Source of the DNA: Kineobactrum salinum
GTDB lineage: Bacteria > Pseudomonadota > Gammaproteobacteria > Pseudomonadales > Halieaceae
Assembly (NCBI RefSeq): GCF_010669285.1
Contig: NZ_CP048711.1
Location: forward strand, 806,001 to 870,000
Length of the DNA: 64,000 nucleotides
Direction: 5' to 3'
The translations under genes and the position numbers were made by a program. Under the pieces are notes generated by a model, which had not been told where the DNA came from, did no database searches, and saw only the letters and a list, made by a program, of their open reading frames with translations. This document shows positions 17,169 to 26,159 of this stretch, piece after piece (positions within the stretch are counted from its first letter, which is position 1; each line of letters begins with the position of its first letter).

Positions 17169-18293
17169 TCATAGGGACATCGAAGATCTGCGATAGCGAT
17201 CCGGTATCGCGGCCATCCAGCCAAAGGTATCTTCCGCCCTCCCCTCCTGAATGTCGAGCAGGGCCTGACGCAGGGAGGCGGTGATTGCGCCGCCCTCCGG
17301 CGGCAGCTGGCAACGGCGGCCATCTGCTTCGCCCAGCTCCCTGATCGGCGCGATGATCGCTGCGGTCCCACAGGCAAAACATTCGCTGCAGCGCCCCTGG
17401 GCGATCCACTCCAGCAACTCGTCGACGGCGATGCTGGTTTCCTCGACCTCCAGCCCGCGCGAGCGGGCCAGCTGGATCACCGAGTCGCGGGTAATCCCGG
17501 CCAGGATGGATCCGGTCAGGGTCGGGGTGAGCAGGCGGCCGTCCACCACCGCAAAGAAGTTCATCCCGCTCAACTCTTCGATATCCCGCCGCTTCACCGG
17601 GTCCAGCCACAGGGTCAGGTCATAGCCCAGCTCCGCACAGCGGGCCGCCGACTGCAGCGCGCATGCATAATTGCCACCAACCTTGGCGGCGCCGATGCCG
17701 CCCCCGGCCACCCGCGATTCGCCACGTTCGATCAACAGGCTCATGCTGCCGGGATGATAGGCCTGCGACGGGCTGGCAATGACCATGAAGCTCACTTCCC
17801 GGGCAACGCCCATGCCGAGATTGCTCTCGGTACCGAACAGGAAGGGCCGCAGGTACAGGGACTCGCCGCTGGCGCCGGGGATAAAAGCCTCATTGAGGGC
17901 GGTAACCCCGAACACGCCATCCACATACACTGACTCCGGCACCGCTGGCAGACACAGCCTGGCGGCGGAACTGTTCAGCCTGCGCCAGTTCATCTCCGGG
18001 CGAAACAGCGCAGCCTCCCGTCCATCGACGCGATAGGCTTTCAGGCCTTCAAAAACCTCCTGGGCGTAATGCAGGACCTTGGCGCCCGGTTCCAGCGCAA
18101 TGGGTCCGTAGCGTTGAAATTCCCCTGGTAGCCACTGGCCGTCGCGATAGTCGGCACGAAACATTGCCGGCCCGAACACGCTGCCAAAACCCAGCACCTC
18201 GGGCAGACAAAAAGCGGCTATTGCCTCGTCCAGACCGTCCTGCAACTGAAAACCGGTGTCCTGAATGCCGTGGTCCGGCACTGGCTGGGTCAT
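17169..18293 (-). CDS. ilvE: Branched-chain amino acid aminotransferase (class IV, type II)
   Basis: A 374-residue fold-type IV PLP enzyme that transfers the amino group between branched-chain amino acids and 2-oxoglutarate. Seen motifs are FEGLKAYR, FRPEMNWRRLNSSAARL, YLRPFLFGTE, the PLP lysine in GAAKVGGNYA, and ELSGMNFFAV followed by LTGSILAGITRDSV, which is the type II (BCAT1-like) pattern. GGAGG precedes the start 6 bp upstream. The gene is on the opposite strand to the SDR (13-bp convergent gap) and shares direction with the TetR gene. With avtA and the Bkd complex it completes a branched-chain amino acid degradation set. Confidence 0.93.
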   Translation of the reverse strand: MTQPVPDHGIQDTGFQLQDGLDEAIAAFCLPEVLGFGSVFGPAMFRADYRDGQWLPGEFQRYGPIALEPGAKVLHYAQEVFEGLKAYRVDGREAALFRPEMNWRRLNSSAARLCLPAVPESVYVDGVFGVTALNEAFIPGASGESLYLRPFLFGTESNLGMGVAREVSFMVIASPSQAYHPGSMSLLIERGESRVAGGGIGAAKVGGNYACALQSAARCAELGYDLTLWLDPVKRRDIEELSGMNFFAVVDGRLLTPTLTGSILAGITRDSVIQLARSRGLEVEETSIAVDELLEWIAQGRCSECFACGTAAIIAPIRELGEADGRRCQLPPEGGAITASLRQALLDIQEGRAEDTFGWMAAIPDRYRRSSMSL

Positions 18294-18311
18294 CTTTTTT
18301 CCTCCGATGTT

Positions 18312-19079
18312 TTACCGCCAAATATACCCGGACCGGCTCGCATATGTTTGCCTGAAAGCGGCAGCCTGCCGTCGGCCAATGCATATTCTATTCCGAAACG
18401 GTGTTGTTGGCGCAGCACTGTGCCGGCAGTTACCCGGGGGAGCAGTCAATACCGCGGTACCAGCCTGTGCATAGAATGCCGCCAGTTCATCGAGATTCTT
18501 GACTGACAGGTCGCCGAGATAGCTCTGGTGCAAATTGCGGTAATCGGCGAAGCCCTGGATGGTGGCGTTGACCACAAAGTTGTAGCGCATCTTGAACTGT
18601 CTGGGTTTTAGTTCGGGCAGCAGCGGGCGCTTCAAGCGGGCGAAACGGTTGGCACTGTGCCCGGCGGATTTGCCGAGCAGCGCAATCACCTCCGGGATGC
18701 CATCAAATTCCATTCGCGCCAGTGTACGCACCGCATCGTAGCCCCAGTCGTAGCCCTCTATGATGTCGACATAGGCCTGGACAAGCACATCCATTGCCTC
18801 GCGCACAGTGATGGTCTCGCACGCTGCCCGCCGTTCCAGAGCGCACAGCTGGTCTTCACGGACCTTGTCAAAATGAGTCTGGATAAAGTCATCGACCGCT
18901 TCAATCAGCCCCAACTTGCTGCCGAAGTGATAGTGCAGCGCGGAATTGTTTCTGGACCCGGCCTCCCGGTTGATCATGCGCAGCGATACCGACTCCACCC
19001 CATGGTTGGCAAACAGGCGAATCGCCGCCAGGATCAGCTTGCGCCTGGCTTGTTCTGAGACGGGTCGGTCGATACTCAT
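18312..19079 (-). CDS. TetR-family transcriptional regulator
   Basis: The N-terminal helix-turn-helix is clear: ILAAIRLFANHGVESVSLRM followed by NSALHYHFGSKLGLIEAVDD. The ligand domain ends in GFADYRNLHQSYLGDLSV and AAFYAQAGTAVL. The last ~40 residues as read (Arg/Gln-rich, no family look) follow a G5 run at 18436-18440. One extra base there would end the protein at a TAA at 18430-18432, giving ~216 residues, a normal TetR length. The regulator diverges from the TonB receptor at 19290 and lies 18 bp upstream of ilvE, so it may control either. Confidence 0.85.
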   Translation of the reverse strand: MSIDRPVSEQARRKLILAAIRLFANHGVESVSLRMINREAGSRNNSALHYHFGSKLGLIEAVDDFIQTHFDKVREDQLCALERRAACETITVREAMDVLVQAYVDIIEGYDWGYDAVRTLARMEFDGIPEVIALLGKSAGHSANRFARLKRPLLPELKPRQFKMRYNFVVNATIQGFADYRNLHQSYLGDLSVKNLDELAAFYAQAGTAVLTAPPGNCRHSAAPTTPFRNRICIGRRQAAAFRQTYASRSGYIWR

Positions 19080-19229
19080 ATTGCAGTGTCCGAGAGTTGA
19101 AATGCAGGTCGATAATACTGCTTTACGGCGGCCCGGTCACACGCCGATGAGCCACTTCCGGAGCCTCCCCTGCAGCCGGTATCCCCGAGCCTGGCATCGT
19201 GGTACTTTTTTGGAGAAAATAAGCGGTAT

Positions 19230-19242
19230 CTGCGCTGCGCAG
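19230..19242. promoter_or_regulatory. Palindrome in tetR-TonB receptor divergent region
   Basis: CTGCGCTGCGCAG is a perfect 6-bp inverted repeat around one base, 48 bp before the receptor start. TetR proteins often bind such sites in the gap to the gene they repress. The rest of the 19080-19289 gap shows no clear feature. Confidence 0.35.
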
Positions 19243-19289
19243 CGGGTAAACTGCCTGCGCTACTACAATAAATTCATCGGAACACGGGG

Positions 19290-21596
19290 ATGACAATGCA
19301 AAAACCGATCTTCACATCCAGACTCAGCCTGGCTGCCCTGCTGGTGGCATCCGCCAGCACCGTTGCTCAGGAGCCCGCCAACACTGTACTTGAGGAAGTT
19401 CTGGTCACGGCCCAGAAGCGTACCGAAAGCCTGACCGATGTACCGATCTCCATCGCTGTCATGAGCAGTGAAGCGCTCAGCAAGACCGGTGTGCGGCAAA
19501 TGCATGAAGTGGCCGAATTCATTCCCAACATGAGTATTTCAGGCGGCAATGACAGCTCCACCGCGGTCAGAATCCGCGGCGTTGGCGCCACTACCCGCAA
19601 CATTGGTTTCGACACCCGGGTCGGGGTCTACGTCGACGGGATCTACATGGGCCAGTCGCCCGGCCAGAATGTGGATATTCTGGACCTGGATCGGGTGGAA
19701 GTGGCGCGCGGGCCCCAGGGCACCCTGTTTGGCAAGAACACTGTGGCGGGCGCCATCAACCTGATTACCACCAAGCCCGGCGATGAACTGGAACTGGAAG
19801 TTACCGGCGAAATGGGCAACCTGAACTCGCGCCGGTTTTCGGCGATCAGCAACATTCCGCTGGGAGACAATGCGGCAGCGCGCTTCTCGGTGGTTGATCA
19901 CAAGCGTGACGGCTTCATAAAGAACATCACCACCGGCACCGATTTCAACGAACGTGACAGCACGGCCTTTCGCGGCCAGATCGCCTTTGGCGGCGAGCGC
20001 TTTGATGTCAATATTGCCGGCGACTACATGGAATCGGACCGGGTCTCTTTCTTCGGCGCTGCAGTCTCTGACTGGTCCGGCTCGGTTCCCAACACCGAAT
20101 CGCCCGGCCGGCTGGAGCTGGCCAACAATATCGACAACAACGAAGAACGGGAAATCTGGGGTGTATCGGCCACCGCCAACGTGGATCTGGGCAGCGACTA
20201 TTCGCTGACTTCCATCACCGCGTACCGGGATACCTTCACCACCCGGCAGCAGGATACCGACCATTCCTCCCTCAACATCCTGCAGGTGGATTATCCCGAT
20301 GGCTATGAACAACTGACCCAGGAATTCCAGATATTTTCGCCCGACGAGGGCCGCTTCCGGTATGTCGCCGGTGTCTATCTCTATGACGAGGACGCGGAAT
20401 CCGAACGCCGGGCGATCGTCGGCGATCTGACCCCGCTGCTACAGGCCCAGGGCAGCCCGCTGGCACCCTTCGGCCCCCAGTTCAACGGCGCCTTTGCCGG
20501 TACTTTCGGCACCGTGGACACCCGCAGCTGGGCGCTGTACATCAACGGCACCTACGATCTGACAGAGCGCCTGACCCTGGGTTTCGGCGGCCGCTACTCC
20601 GACGAAGAGCGCGAAGTCGACTTCAGCCTGGTGGGCGATATCGTCGATCTCGGCTTCGTCCAGGTACCCGCCTCCGCGCTGTTCGGTGTCGCGCAGGGCC
20701 AGGTCGTCAACGGCCAGACAGTCGCTCCCTTCAAAGACAAGAAAACCTATTCCGATTTCTCCCCCTCGCTGAGCCTGACCTACGCCCTGACCGACAATGT
20801 CAATGTCTACGCCAAGTACTCCGAAGCCTTCAAGAGCGGCGGCTTCAATGTGGATTTCGTCTCCCAGAGCCTGATCGACGACGGCATCGACTTTGACAAG
20901 GAAACCGTGGAAGCCTGGGAAGTGGGTATCAAGGGTTCGGCGCTGGAAAACAGGTTCCGCTACAATCTGATTGCCTTCCAGATGGACTTCGAGGACTACC
21001 AGCTGAACCAGTTCATCCAGCTGTCCAACAACACCTCGACCATTACCATCCAGAACGCGGCCGAAGTCAGCTCCCGCGGGGTGGAGGCCGAACTGACCTG
21101 GTATCCCACCAACAATCTGATGCTGCAGGGCGCCATCGGCTACAACGATGCCGAGTTCGACTCCTTTCCCGGAGGCGCCAGTGCACGCAACCCCGACGGC
21201 CTGGGGGCGGATCTGGGCGGCAATGCCCTGCCGGAGGCGCCTGAGCTGACCAGCGCCTTTGCGATCCAGTACAACCATCAGCTGAACCGCTGGAATGCAG
21301 ACCTGGTGTCGCGGCTGGACTGGACCTACAGCGACAGCTTCTACACCACCGAGGACAATATCTCTGTGGCCAATCCCGGCAGCAGTATCCCCTTCGGTGA
21401 AGTGGACAGCTATTCCCTGCTCAATGGACGTATCGGCGTGGAGTCCATGGACGGCTGGTCCATCTACCTGTGGGGCCGTAATATCCTCGACAAGAAGTAC
21501 TCCACCACCACAAGCTCTGACTTCCTCGGCACCGTACTGGACTTCCCCGGGGACATCCGCACCTATGGTGTCGAAGTCTCCTACAAGTTCCTGTAG
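19290..21596 (+). CDS. TonB-dependent outer-membrane receptor
   Basis: A 768-residue receptor. It has a signal peptide of ~26 residues, a TonB box/plug start EEVLVTAQKRTESLTDVPIS, and plug core VRIRGVGATTRNIGFD and VEVARGPQGTLFGKNTVAGA. The long barrel ends TYGVEVSYKFL with the C-terminal aromatic-x-Leu type of BAM signal. An AQKR-type plug is common in marine and sphingomonad receptors for organic ligands. It heads a run with the exported RidA-like protein and the pectinacetylesterase-like hydrolase. Its ligand is unknown. Control by the divergent TetR is likely. Confidence 0.92.
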   Translation: MTMQKPIFTSRLSLAALLVASASTVAQEPANTVLEEVLVTAQKRTESLTDVPISIAVMSSEALSKTGVRQMHEVAEFIPNMSISGGNDSSTAVRIRGVGATTRNIGFDTRVGVYVDGIYMGQSPGQNVDILDLDRVEVARGPQGTLFGKNTVAGAINLITTKPGDELELEVTGEMGNLNSRRFSAISNIPLGDNAAARFSVVDHKRDGFIKNITTGTDFNERDSTAFRGQIAFGGERFDVNIAGDYMESDRVSFFGAAVSDWSGSVPNTESPGRLELANNIDNNEEREIWGVSATANVDLGSDYSLTSITAYRDTFTTRQQDTDHSSLNILQVDYPDGYEQLTQEFQIFSPDEGRFRYVAGVYLYDEDAESERRAIVGDLTPLLQAQGSPLAPFGPQFNGAFAGTFGTVDTRSWALYINGTYDLTERLTLGFGGRYSDEEREVDFSLVGDIVDLGFVQVPASALFGVAQGQVVNGQTVAPFKDKKTYSDFSPSLSLTYALTDNVNVYAKYSEAFKSGGFNVDFVSQSLIDDGIDFDKETVEAWEVGIKGSALENRFRYNLIAFQMDFEDYQLNQFIQLSNNTSTITIQNAAEVSSRGVEAELTWYPTNNLMLQGAIGYNDAEFDSFPGGASARNPDGLGADLGGNALPEAPELTSAFAIQYNHQLNRWNADLVSRLDWTYSDSFYTTEDNISVANPGSSIPFGEVDSYSLLNGRIGVESMDGWSIYLWGRNILDKKYSTTTSSDFLGTVLDFPGDIRTYGVEVSYKFL

Positions 21597-21619
21597 CCGA
21601 CCAGAGGTACAACGTGATA

Positions 21620-21650
21620 CCCGGTGAGCCGCCTGCCTACCGGGGTTTCT
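21620..21650 (+). terminator. Possible terminator after TonB receptor
   Basis: CCCGGT (21620-21625) pairs with ACCGGG (21639-21644), with a 13-nt loop and a short T-rich tail (TTTCTT). It is weak and may only attenuate before the ridA-like gene. Confidence 0.4.
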
Positions 21651-21673
21651 TCCACCGACCTGAGGCCTGAGCC

Positions 21674-22135
21674 ATGCTGGCAAACCTGAAAACCCTGACC
21701 GCGGGCCTTGTGCTCGTGCTCACTGCATCGCTGCTGAGCGCGGCCGAAGTCGAATACCTTAACGATGGAGCGGTACTTTCCCGGGACGTCCCGTTTTCGG
21801 CAGTCGTGCGGGTAGACGATACCTACTACCTGTCGGGTCAGTTGGGGGTAAAACCCGGCACTCTCGAACTGGTGCCCGGCGGCATCCGGGCGGAAGCGCG
21901 TCAAACCATGGAAAATATTGCCGCGGTGCTGGCAGCCAATGGCCTGAGCATGGACGATGTGGTGAAGTGCACGGTAATGCTTGCCGACATGTCGGAATGG
22001 GCCACCTTCAACGAGGTCTACCGCAGCTTTTTCAGCAAGCACTTTCCCGCCCGCAGTGCCTTTGGCACCGCCGGCCTGGGGCTGGGAGCCAGAACCGAGG
22101 TCGAATGCATGGCCGTCGCCAGCGACGGGCGATAA
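21674..22135 (+). CDS. Exported RidA/YjgF-family protein
   Basis: A 153-residue protein. Residues ~1-23 are a signal peptide (LTAGLVLVLTASLLSAA). The rest is a full RidA domain: FSAVVRVDDTYYLSGQLG, EARQTMENIAAVLAANGLSM, CTVMLADMSEWATFNEVY, FPARSAFGTAGLGLGARTEV, with the conserved arginine before the trimer cavity. RidA proteins hydrolyse reactive enamines/imines released by PLP enzymes or amine oxidases and normally act in the cytosol. An exported copy suggests an imine or related intermediate in the periplasm. It is 6 bp upstream of the hydrolase gene. Confidence 0.88.
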   Translation: MLANLKTLTAGLVLVLTASLLSAAEVEYLNDGAVLSRDVPFSAVVRVDDTYYLSGQLGVKPGTLELVPGGIRAEARQTMENIAAVLAANGLSMDDVVKCTVMLADMSEWATFNEVYRSFFSKHFPARSAFGTAGLGLGARTEVECMAVASDGR

Positions 22136-22141
22136 CAGGGC

Positions 22142-23218
22142 ATGAACCTGCCGGCACAATATCTGACGGGCGCACTGATGCTGGCATGCGTGGGCCCGCT
22201 GTGGGCAGCGCCCTGGGAGACCATCTATCCCGGCGGCGATACCCTGTGTGCCACCGGTACGCCCTTCAACTTCCACGTCCGCAAGGCAGACCCTGCCAGG
22301 CTCATGATCTTTTTCAATGGCGGCGGCGCCTGCTGGTCCGGCAGCAGCTGCGATGTTGAAGGCAAGCCCAGTTACCGACCCTATGCCACCGCGGCAGCAG
22401 GCAACGACCCGCGCCAGTACGATGGCGCCTTCGCGCTGGACAATCCCGAGAACCCGTTTCGGGACTGGTCGCAGGTATTTGTGTCCTACTGCACTGGCGA
22501 TGTGCATCTCGGTGCCGCCGAAACCACCTACAGCCGCGCCGATGGCAGTGAATTCAATATCCACCACCGGGGCTGGAGCAACAGCATGGCGGCGCTAGAT
22601 TACCTGTTTGCAACGTTCAGTCAGCCGCAGCGGATAGTCGTTGCCGGAGGTAGCGCCGGCGCTGTGTCCTCACCCATATTCGCCGCACTGGTGGCAGCAC
22701 ACTACCCGGCCAGCACCGTGATCCAGTTTGGCGGCGGCGGGGCCGGCTACCGTTTGCCGCCCCCGACCCAGCTGTGGCGCAACTGGGGCGTACTGGCGGC
22801 AATACCGGCCAGCATCAAGGGCAGCGACTATACCGTGGACAACACCAGCATGCTGGATCTCTACCGGATGGCCGCGGCAGCGGCGCCACGAGTCCGCTTC
22901 CATCAGTTCGACCATGCCTACGACGCGGTGCAAGAGGACTTCCACGCGCTGCTCGGCAAGCCCGTCGAGCTGCTGCCAGGACTGGACGCCAACCGCCGTG
23001 AGCTGAAGGCTGCCATTCCCCATCTACGCGGCTACACCGCGGCGGGGGAATTCCATACCCTGTTGCGCTACCCGGAGCTGTACACTCGAAGCACCGCCGG
23101 TGTGCGGGCCGTGGACTGGTTGCGGGCCATCGCCGCCGGCGAGGATGTAGCCGACGTCCACTGCGGCGATACAGCGTCCTGCCGCGCCGGCCAGCAGCCA
23201 CCCGGGGAGCGGGATTAG
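22142..23218 (+). CDS. Exported pectinacetylesterase/Notum-family hydrolase
   Basis: A 358-residue alpha/beta hydrolase. It starts with a signal peptide (YLTGALMLACVGPLWA), then WETIYPGGDTLCATGTPFNF, the oxyanion-type FFNGGGACWSGSSC, SYCTGDVHLG, and the nucleophile elbow AGGSAGAVSSP (serine). A histidine expected near the end is in GEFHTLLR. Family members remove acetyl or acyl groups from polysaccharides or proteins; bacterial forms are poorly known. The gene is 6 bp after the ridA-like gene, so both are co-translated and exported. Its end overlaps the convergent cupin gene by 4 bp. Confidence 0.8.
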   Translation: MNLPAQYLTGALMLACVGPLWAAPWETIYPGGDTLCATGTPFNFHVRKADPARLMIFFNGGGACWSGSSCDVEGKPSYRPYATAAAGNDPRQYDGAFALDNPENPFRDWSQVFVSYCTGDVHLGAAETTYSRADGSEFNIHHRGWSNSMAALDYLFATFSQPQRIVVAGGSAGAVSSPIFAALVAAHYPASTVIQFGGGGAGYRLPPPTQLWRNWGVLAAIPASIKGSDYTVDNTSMLDLYRMAAAAAPRVRFHQFDHAYDAVQEDFHALLGKPVELLPGLDANRRELKAAIPHLRGYTAAGEFHTLLRYPELYTRSTAGVRAVDWLRAIAAGEDVADVHCGDTASCRAGQQPPGERD

Positions 23219-23721
23219 ACCAGGGTCGGCACTGACGGGGCGATATAACGCATGTCCTGCTGCCCCTGCTCATTGCGAGCCGCGTCCACCCAGGCCTTGA
23301 TCAGGCCGGCGTCCATGGTATTGATATAGGCGCCATCGTCGCTGTCAAAGTTGATGTTCGAGCCAGACACCACCATGAAGGTATCGGTGTCCTCGCCGTT
23401 GTCCGCCGGTGTAATGAACTGGTGTACGGAGCCGCCCGGCTCGTACAGGTAACTGCCCGCGGTCTGCTTCTGCTCTGGATATTCACTGTAGTACCAGCAG
23501 CCCGACATGGTGTACAGGTGCACACAGCCGGTATGAAAGTGCAGCGGCAGGGTGACACCGGGCGCGAACTTCACCCGCAATACCCAAAGCCCGTTGTGGG
23601 CATCCAGGAACAGCGGGCGCACCTTGATGCCGGGATGCAGCAGGCCCTCCAGAAAGGCATTGTCACTGGTATCGACGCTCAGCAGGGCGTCCTGTTCGGT
23701 GATGGCTTCCGGAATGCTCAT
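23215..23721 (-). CDS. Cupin-domain protein (dihydroxyacetophenone dioxygenase-like)
   Basis: A 168-residue single-cupin protein. It has the metal-binding motif LPLHFHTGCVHLYTMSG, with His pairs and glycine turn, and a second motif GSYLYEPGGSVHQFI with a His. It resembles the 2,4'-dihydroxyacetophenone dioxygenase branch of cupins, Fe(II) enzymes that cleave aromatic ketones. Homologues often have other or unknown roles, so the substrate is not assigned. There is no signal peptide. It lies downstream of the class III aminotransferase on the same strand, across a tandem decamer repeat. Confidence 0.78.
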   Translation of the reverse strand: MSIPEAITEQDALLSVDTSDNAFLEGLLHPGIKVRPLFLDAHNGLWVLRVKFAPGVTLPLHFHTGCVHLYTMSGCWYYSEYPEQKQTAGSYLYEPGGSVHQFITPADNGEDTDTFMVVSGSNINFDSDDGAYINTMDAGLIKAWVDAARNEQGQQDMRYIAPSVPTLV

Positions 23722-23730
23722 TGAGGGTGT

Positions 23731-23760
23731 CCTCTTGGTTGCTCTTGGTTGCTCTTGGTT
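23731..23760. repeat. Three tandem 10-bp repeats before the cupin gene
   Basis: CCTCTTGGTT, GCTCTTGGTT, GCTCTTGGTT follow one another. On the minus strand the last unit merges into AGAGGA, the likely ribosome site of the cupin gene (start 23721). Copy-number change would move the gene by whole helical turns relative to any upstream site. Confidence 0.85.
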
Positions 23761-23786
23761 GGATGTGTCGGAGCGGCGCAGCGCGA

Positions 23787-25151
23787 TCAGTGCTCCAGGC
23801 TCAGCAGAGCCCGATCCAGGCCATGGCGCAGCGCGCTGAAGATCTGATCCAGCTCGTCATCGCTGGTGATGAAGGGCGGCATCAGGCCGACTGTGTCCGC
23901 GCCCAGATCGCGCACGATCACGCCCTTGTCCCAGGTGTACCGGGCCACCAGGGCATCGATGCCGCTGCCTTCGGGAAAGAAACTGCGACTGGCCTTGTCG
24001 GCAGTCAGCTGTAGCCCCGCGCCCAGTCCCGCCCCCCGGATCTCACCCACCAGTGGATGCTCGCGCAGGGCCTCCAGCCGCTGCCAGAAACGCGGAGCCA
24101 GGTGGTCCCGCACCCGTTCCACCAGGCCCTCATCCTGCAGGATCTGGATATTCTTCAGTGCGGTGGCGGCGCCCACCGGGTGACAGCTGCAGGTATAGCC
24201 GTGATACAGCTCTTCAGGGTTGGTGCTGAGCGTCTCGCCGACGCGCGTGTTCAGAACCACCGCGGACACCGGGAAGTAGGCCGAGGAGATACCCTTGGCC
24301 AGCACCGTGATGTCCGCCTCGAAGCCAAAATACTGTTGACCGAACCACTGCCCGGTACGGCCGAAGCCGGTCACCACCTCGTCGGCGATCAGCAGCACGT
24401 CGTAGCGGTCGCAGATACGCCGGATCTCGGGCCAATAGCTGGCCGGCGGTGTCACGCAGGCGCCGGTAGCCTGCATCGGCTCGCCGATAAAGGCGCCCAC
24501 CCGCTCCGGCCCAACCCGCAGGATCTCATCCTCCAGCGCCTGCGCTGCCCGCAGGCCAAAGTCCTCGTCATCCAGGTCCGCGCCATTGACCCAGCTCCAC
24601 GGCGCCATGATGTGCGAGACCCCGGCAATGGGAAGACTGAATTGGGGGTGGCAGGGCTGCAGGCCAGTCAGGCTGGCGCTGAGCAGGTTCATGCCGTGGT
24701 AGGCCATGTCGCGGCTGATGACATGCTGCTTCTGTGGCTTGCCCTGCAGCTTCCAGTACCAGCGCACCAGCTTGATCGCGGTGTCGTTGGCTTCGCTGCC
24801 GGAGTTGGCGAAGAAGAAGTGCTGCATATTGGCCGGCGTCAACTGGTCCAGCTTTTCCACCAGCGCTGCGCTATAGGGGTTGGTACACTCCCAGAAGACC
24901 GGATGGAATGACAGCGTGCGCACCGCTTCGGCGATGGTGTCTGCCATCTCTTCCCTGCCGTAGCCGATATTGACACAACCCAGACCAGATACTGCATCGA
25001 TGCTGCGCCGGCCCTCGCTGTCGATCTGATAGACGCCCTCGGCCCGCTCGACGATCCGCCGGAAACGCCCCTCACGCACCGCGGCCGGGTAACTGAAGGG
25101 ATGGATGTGGTGGGTCTGGTCTGCGGCCAGTGCACTGCGCGATAATTTCAT
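23787..25151 (-). CDS. Class III aminotransferase (omega-amino acid/taurine-pyruvate type)
   Basis: A 454-residue fold-type I PLP enzyme. The start at 25151 follows GAGG by 5-6 bp; an upstream in-frame extension runs into the neighbouring gene. Motifs are FANSGSEANDTAIKL, AYHGMNLLSASLTG, the PLP aspartate in LIADEVVTGFGRTG, the PLP lysine in LAKGISSAYFP, and YTCSCHPVGAA. The pattern fits beta-alanine/taurine/diamine:pyruvate transaminases, which move amino groups from terminal amines. It is 25 bp downstream of a class IV aminotransferase and upstream of the cupin, so these three form a leftward operon with the TonB receptor at 26-28 kb. The substrate is not assigned. Confidence 0.88.
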   Translation of the reverse strand: MKLSRSALAADQTHHIHPFSYPAAVREGRFRRIVERAEGVYQIDSEGRRSIDAVSGLGCVNIGYGREEMADTIAEAVRTLSFHPVFWECTNPYSAALVEKLDQLTPANMQHFFFANSGSEANDTAIKLVRWYWKLQGKPQKQHVISRDMAYHGMNLLSASLTGLQPCHPQFSLPIAGVSHIMAPWSWVNGADLDDEDFGLRAAQALEDEILRVGPERVGAFIGEPMQATGACVTPPASYWPEIRRICDRYDVLLIADEVVTGFGRTGQWFGQQYFGFEADITVLAKGISSAYFPVSAVVLNTRVGETLSTNPEELYHGYTCSCHPVGAATALKNIQILQDEGLVERVRDHLAPRFWQRLEALREHPLVGEIRGAGLGAGLQLTADKASRSFFPEGSGIDALVARYTWDKGVIVRDLGADTVGLMPPFITSDDELDQIFSALRHGLDRALLSLEH

Positions 25152-25176
25152 CTGGTACCTCTTCCTGCGTCTCTTC

Positions 25177-26147
25177 TCAACAGCGAAATTCCACCGGCGT
25201 ACCCAGCCAGCCCCGCCAGCGCTTGTCCCAGTAAAGATTGTGCAGGCGCACGGTCTCGGTGCCCGGACCTCCAGCGCCCAGCGGCACCCCATCCACCGAG
25301 CGCACCGGCATGATGCCGCCCGCGGTCGAGGTGATGAACGCCTCATCGGCCGACCGCAACCGCTCCGCCGCGACGGGCTCGACCCGCGCCGGCAGGCCCA
25401 GTTCGGCGGCCAGCTCCAGGGTCGTACGGCGGGTAATGCCTTCCAGACAGCCGTCGTCGGGGGTCACTATCGTCCCCGCTTCGACCAGGAAAATATTGGC
25501 GCCGGGAGCCTCCGTCAGGTAGCCGTCCGCATCGCAAAGAACGGCGAAATCCCCGCCCCGGTCGCGCGCCTCGAACAGCGCCAGCTTCATGTCCATCCAG
25601 TGAAAGTTCTTGGCCGCAGGATCCACCGCCCGGCCCGGAATACGGATGTACTGGCGGCTGACCATCAGGTCGAGACCGCGACTGCGCATGGCGTCGTCGG
25701 CGATGAACAGGTACGGGATCGCGAAGGCATAGAAGCAGTTCTGGTAGGCCTCCGGATTGCCCCGCTCGCGGCCTTCGGGCATTGCGCCACGAGTCACGCA
25801 CCACCAGATATAGGCCTCCCGGGTGCCGGCGAGCTGCGCCAGCCGGACCAGGATCGCACTGGTCTGTGCCGCGCTGTAGGGATTGCGCAGGCGAAAGCTG
25901 TGGCAGGAGCGTTCAAAACGCTGCAGGTGGTCCTGCAGACGAAAGATATAGCCCCGGCTGGCGCTGACCACGTCATAGGCGGCATCGGCATGGATGAAGC
26001 CGACGTCGGTAATCGGGATCGCGGCCTCATCGACGGAGCAGTACTCGCCATTGATGAACGCGGCGCCATGGGCATAGCGATCGTCGTGCGGGGCGCGGCC
26101 ATGGCCCGTGCCCGCTCCATGATCTGTTCAGCCGGTGTGATCTTCAC
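25177..26147 (-). CDS. Class IV aminotransferase, broken by an apparent 1-base deletion
   Basis: A fold-type IV PLP enzyme of ~320 residues. Translation from GTG 26147 reads VKITPAEQIMERARAMAAP and then loses frame. The family sequence continues in another frame as DDRYAHGAAFINGEYC, ITDVGFIHADAAYDVVSASR, and on to the end at 25177. Adding one base in the G4 run at 26090-26093 joins them; without it the second frame has no usable start before ~25971. The PLP lysine is in NFHWMDMKLALFEA and the cofactor loop in EAPGANIFLV. Relatives include branched-chain and (R)-selective amine or D-amino acid aminotransferases. It is 12 bp downstream of the TonB receptor. Confidence 0.78.
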
Positions 26148-26159
26148 TGCAGCACTGCC

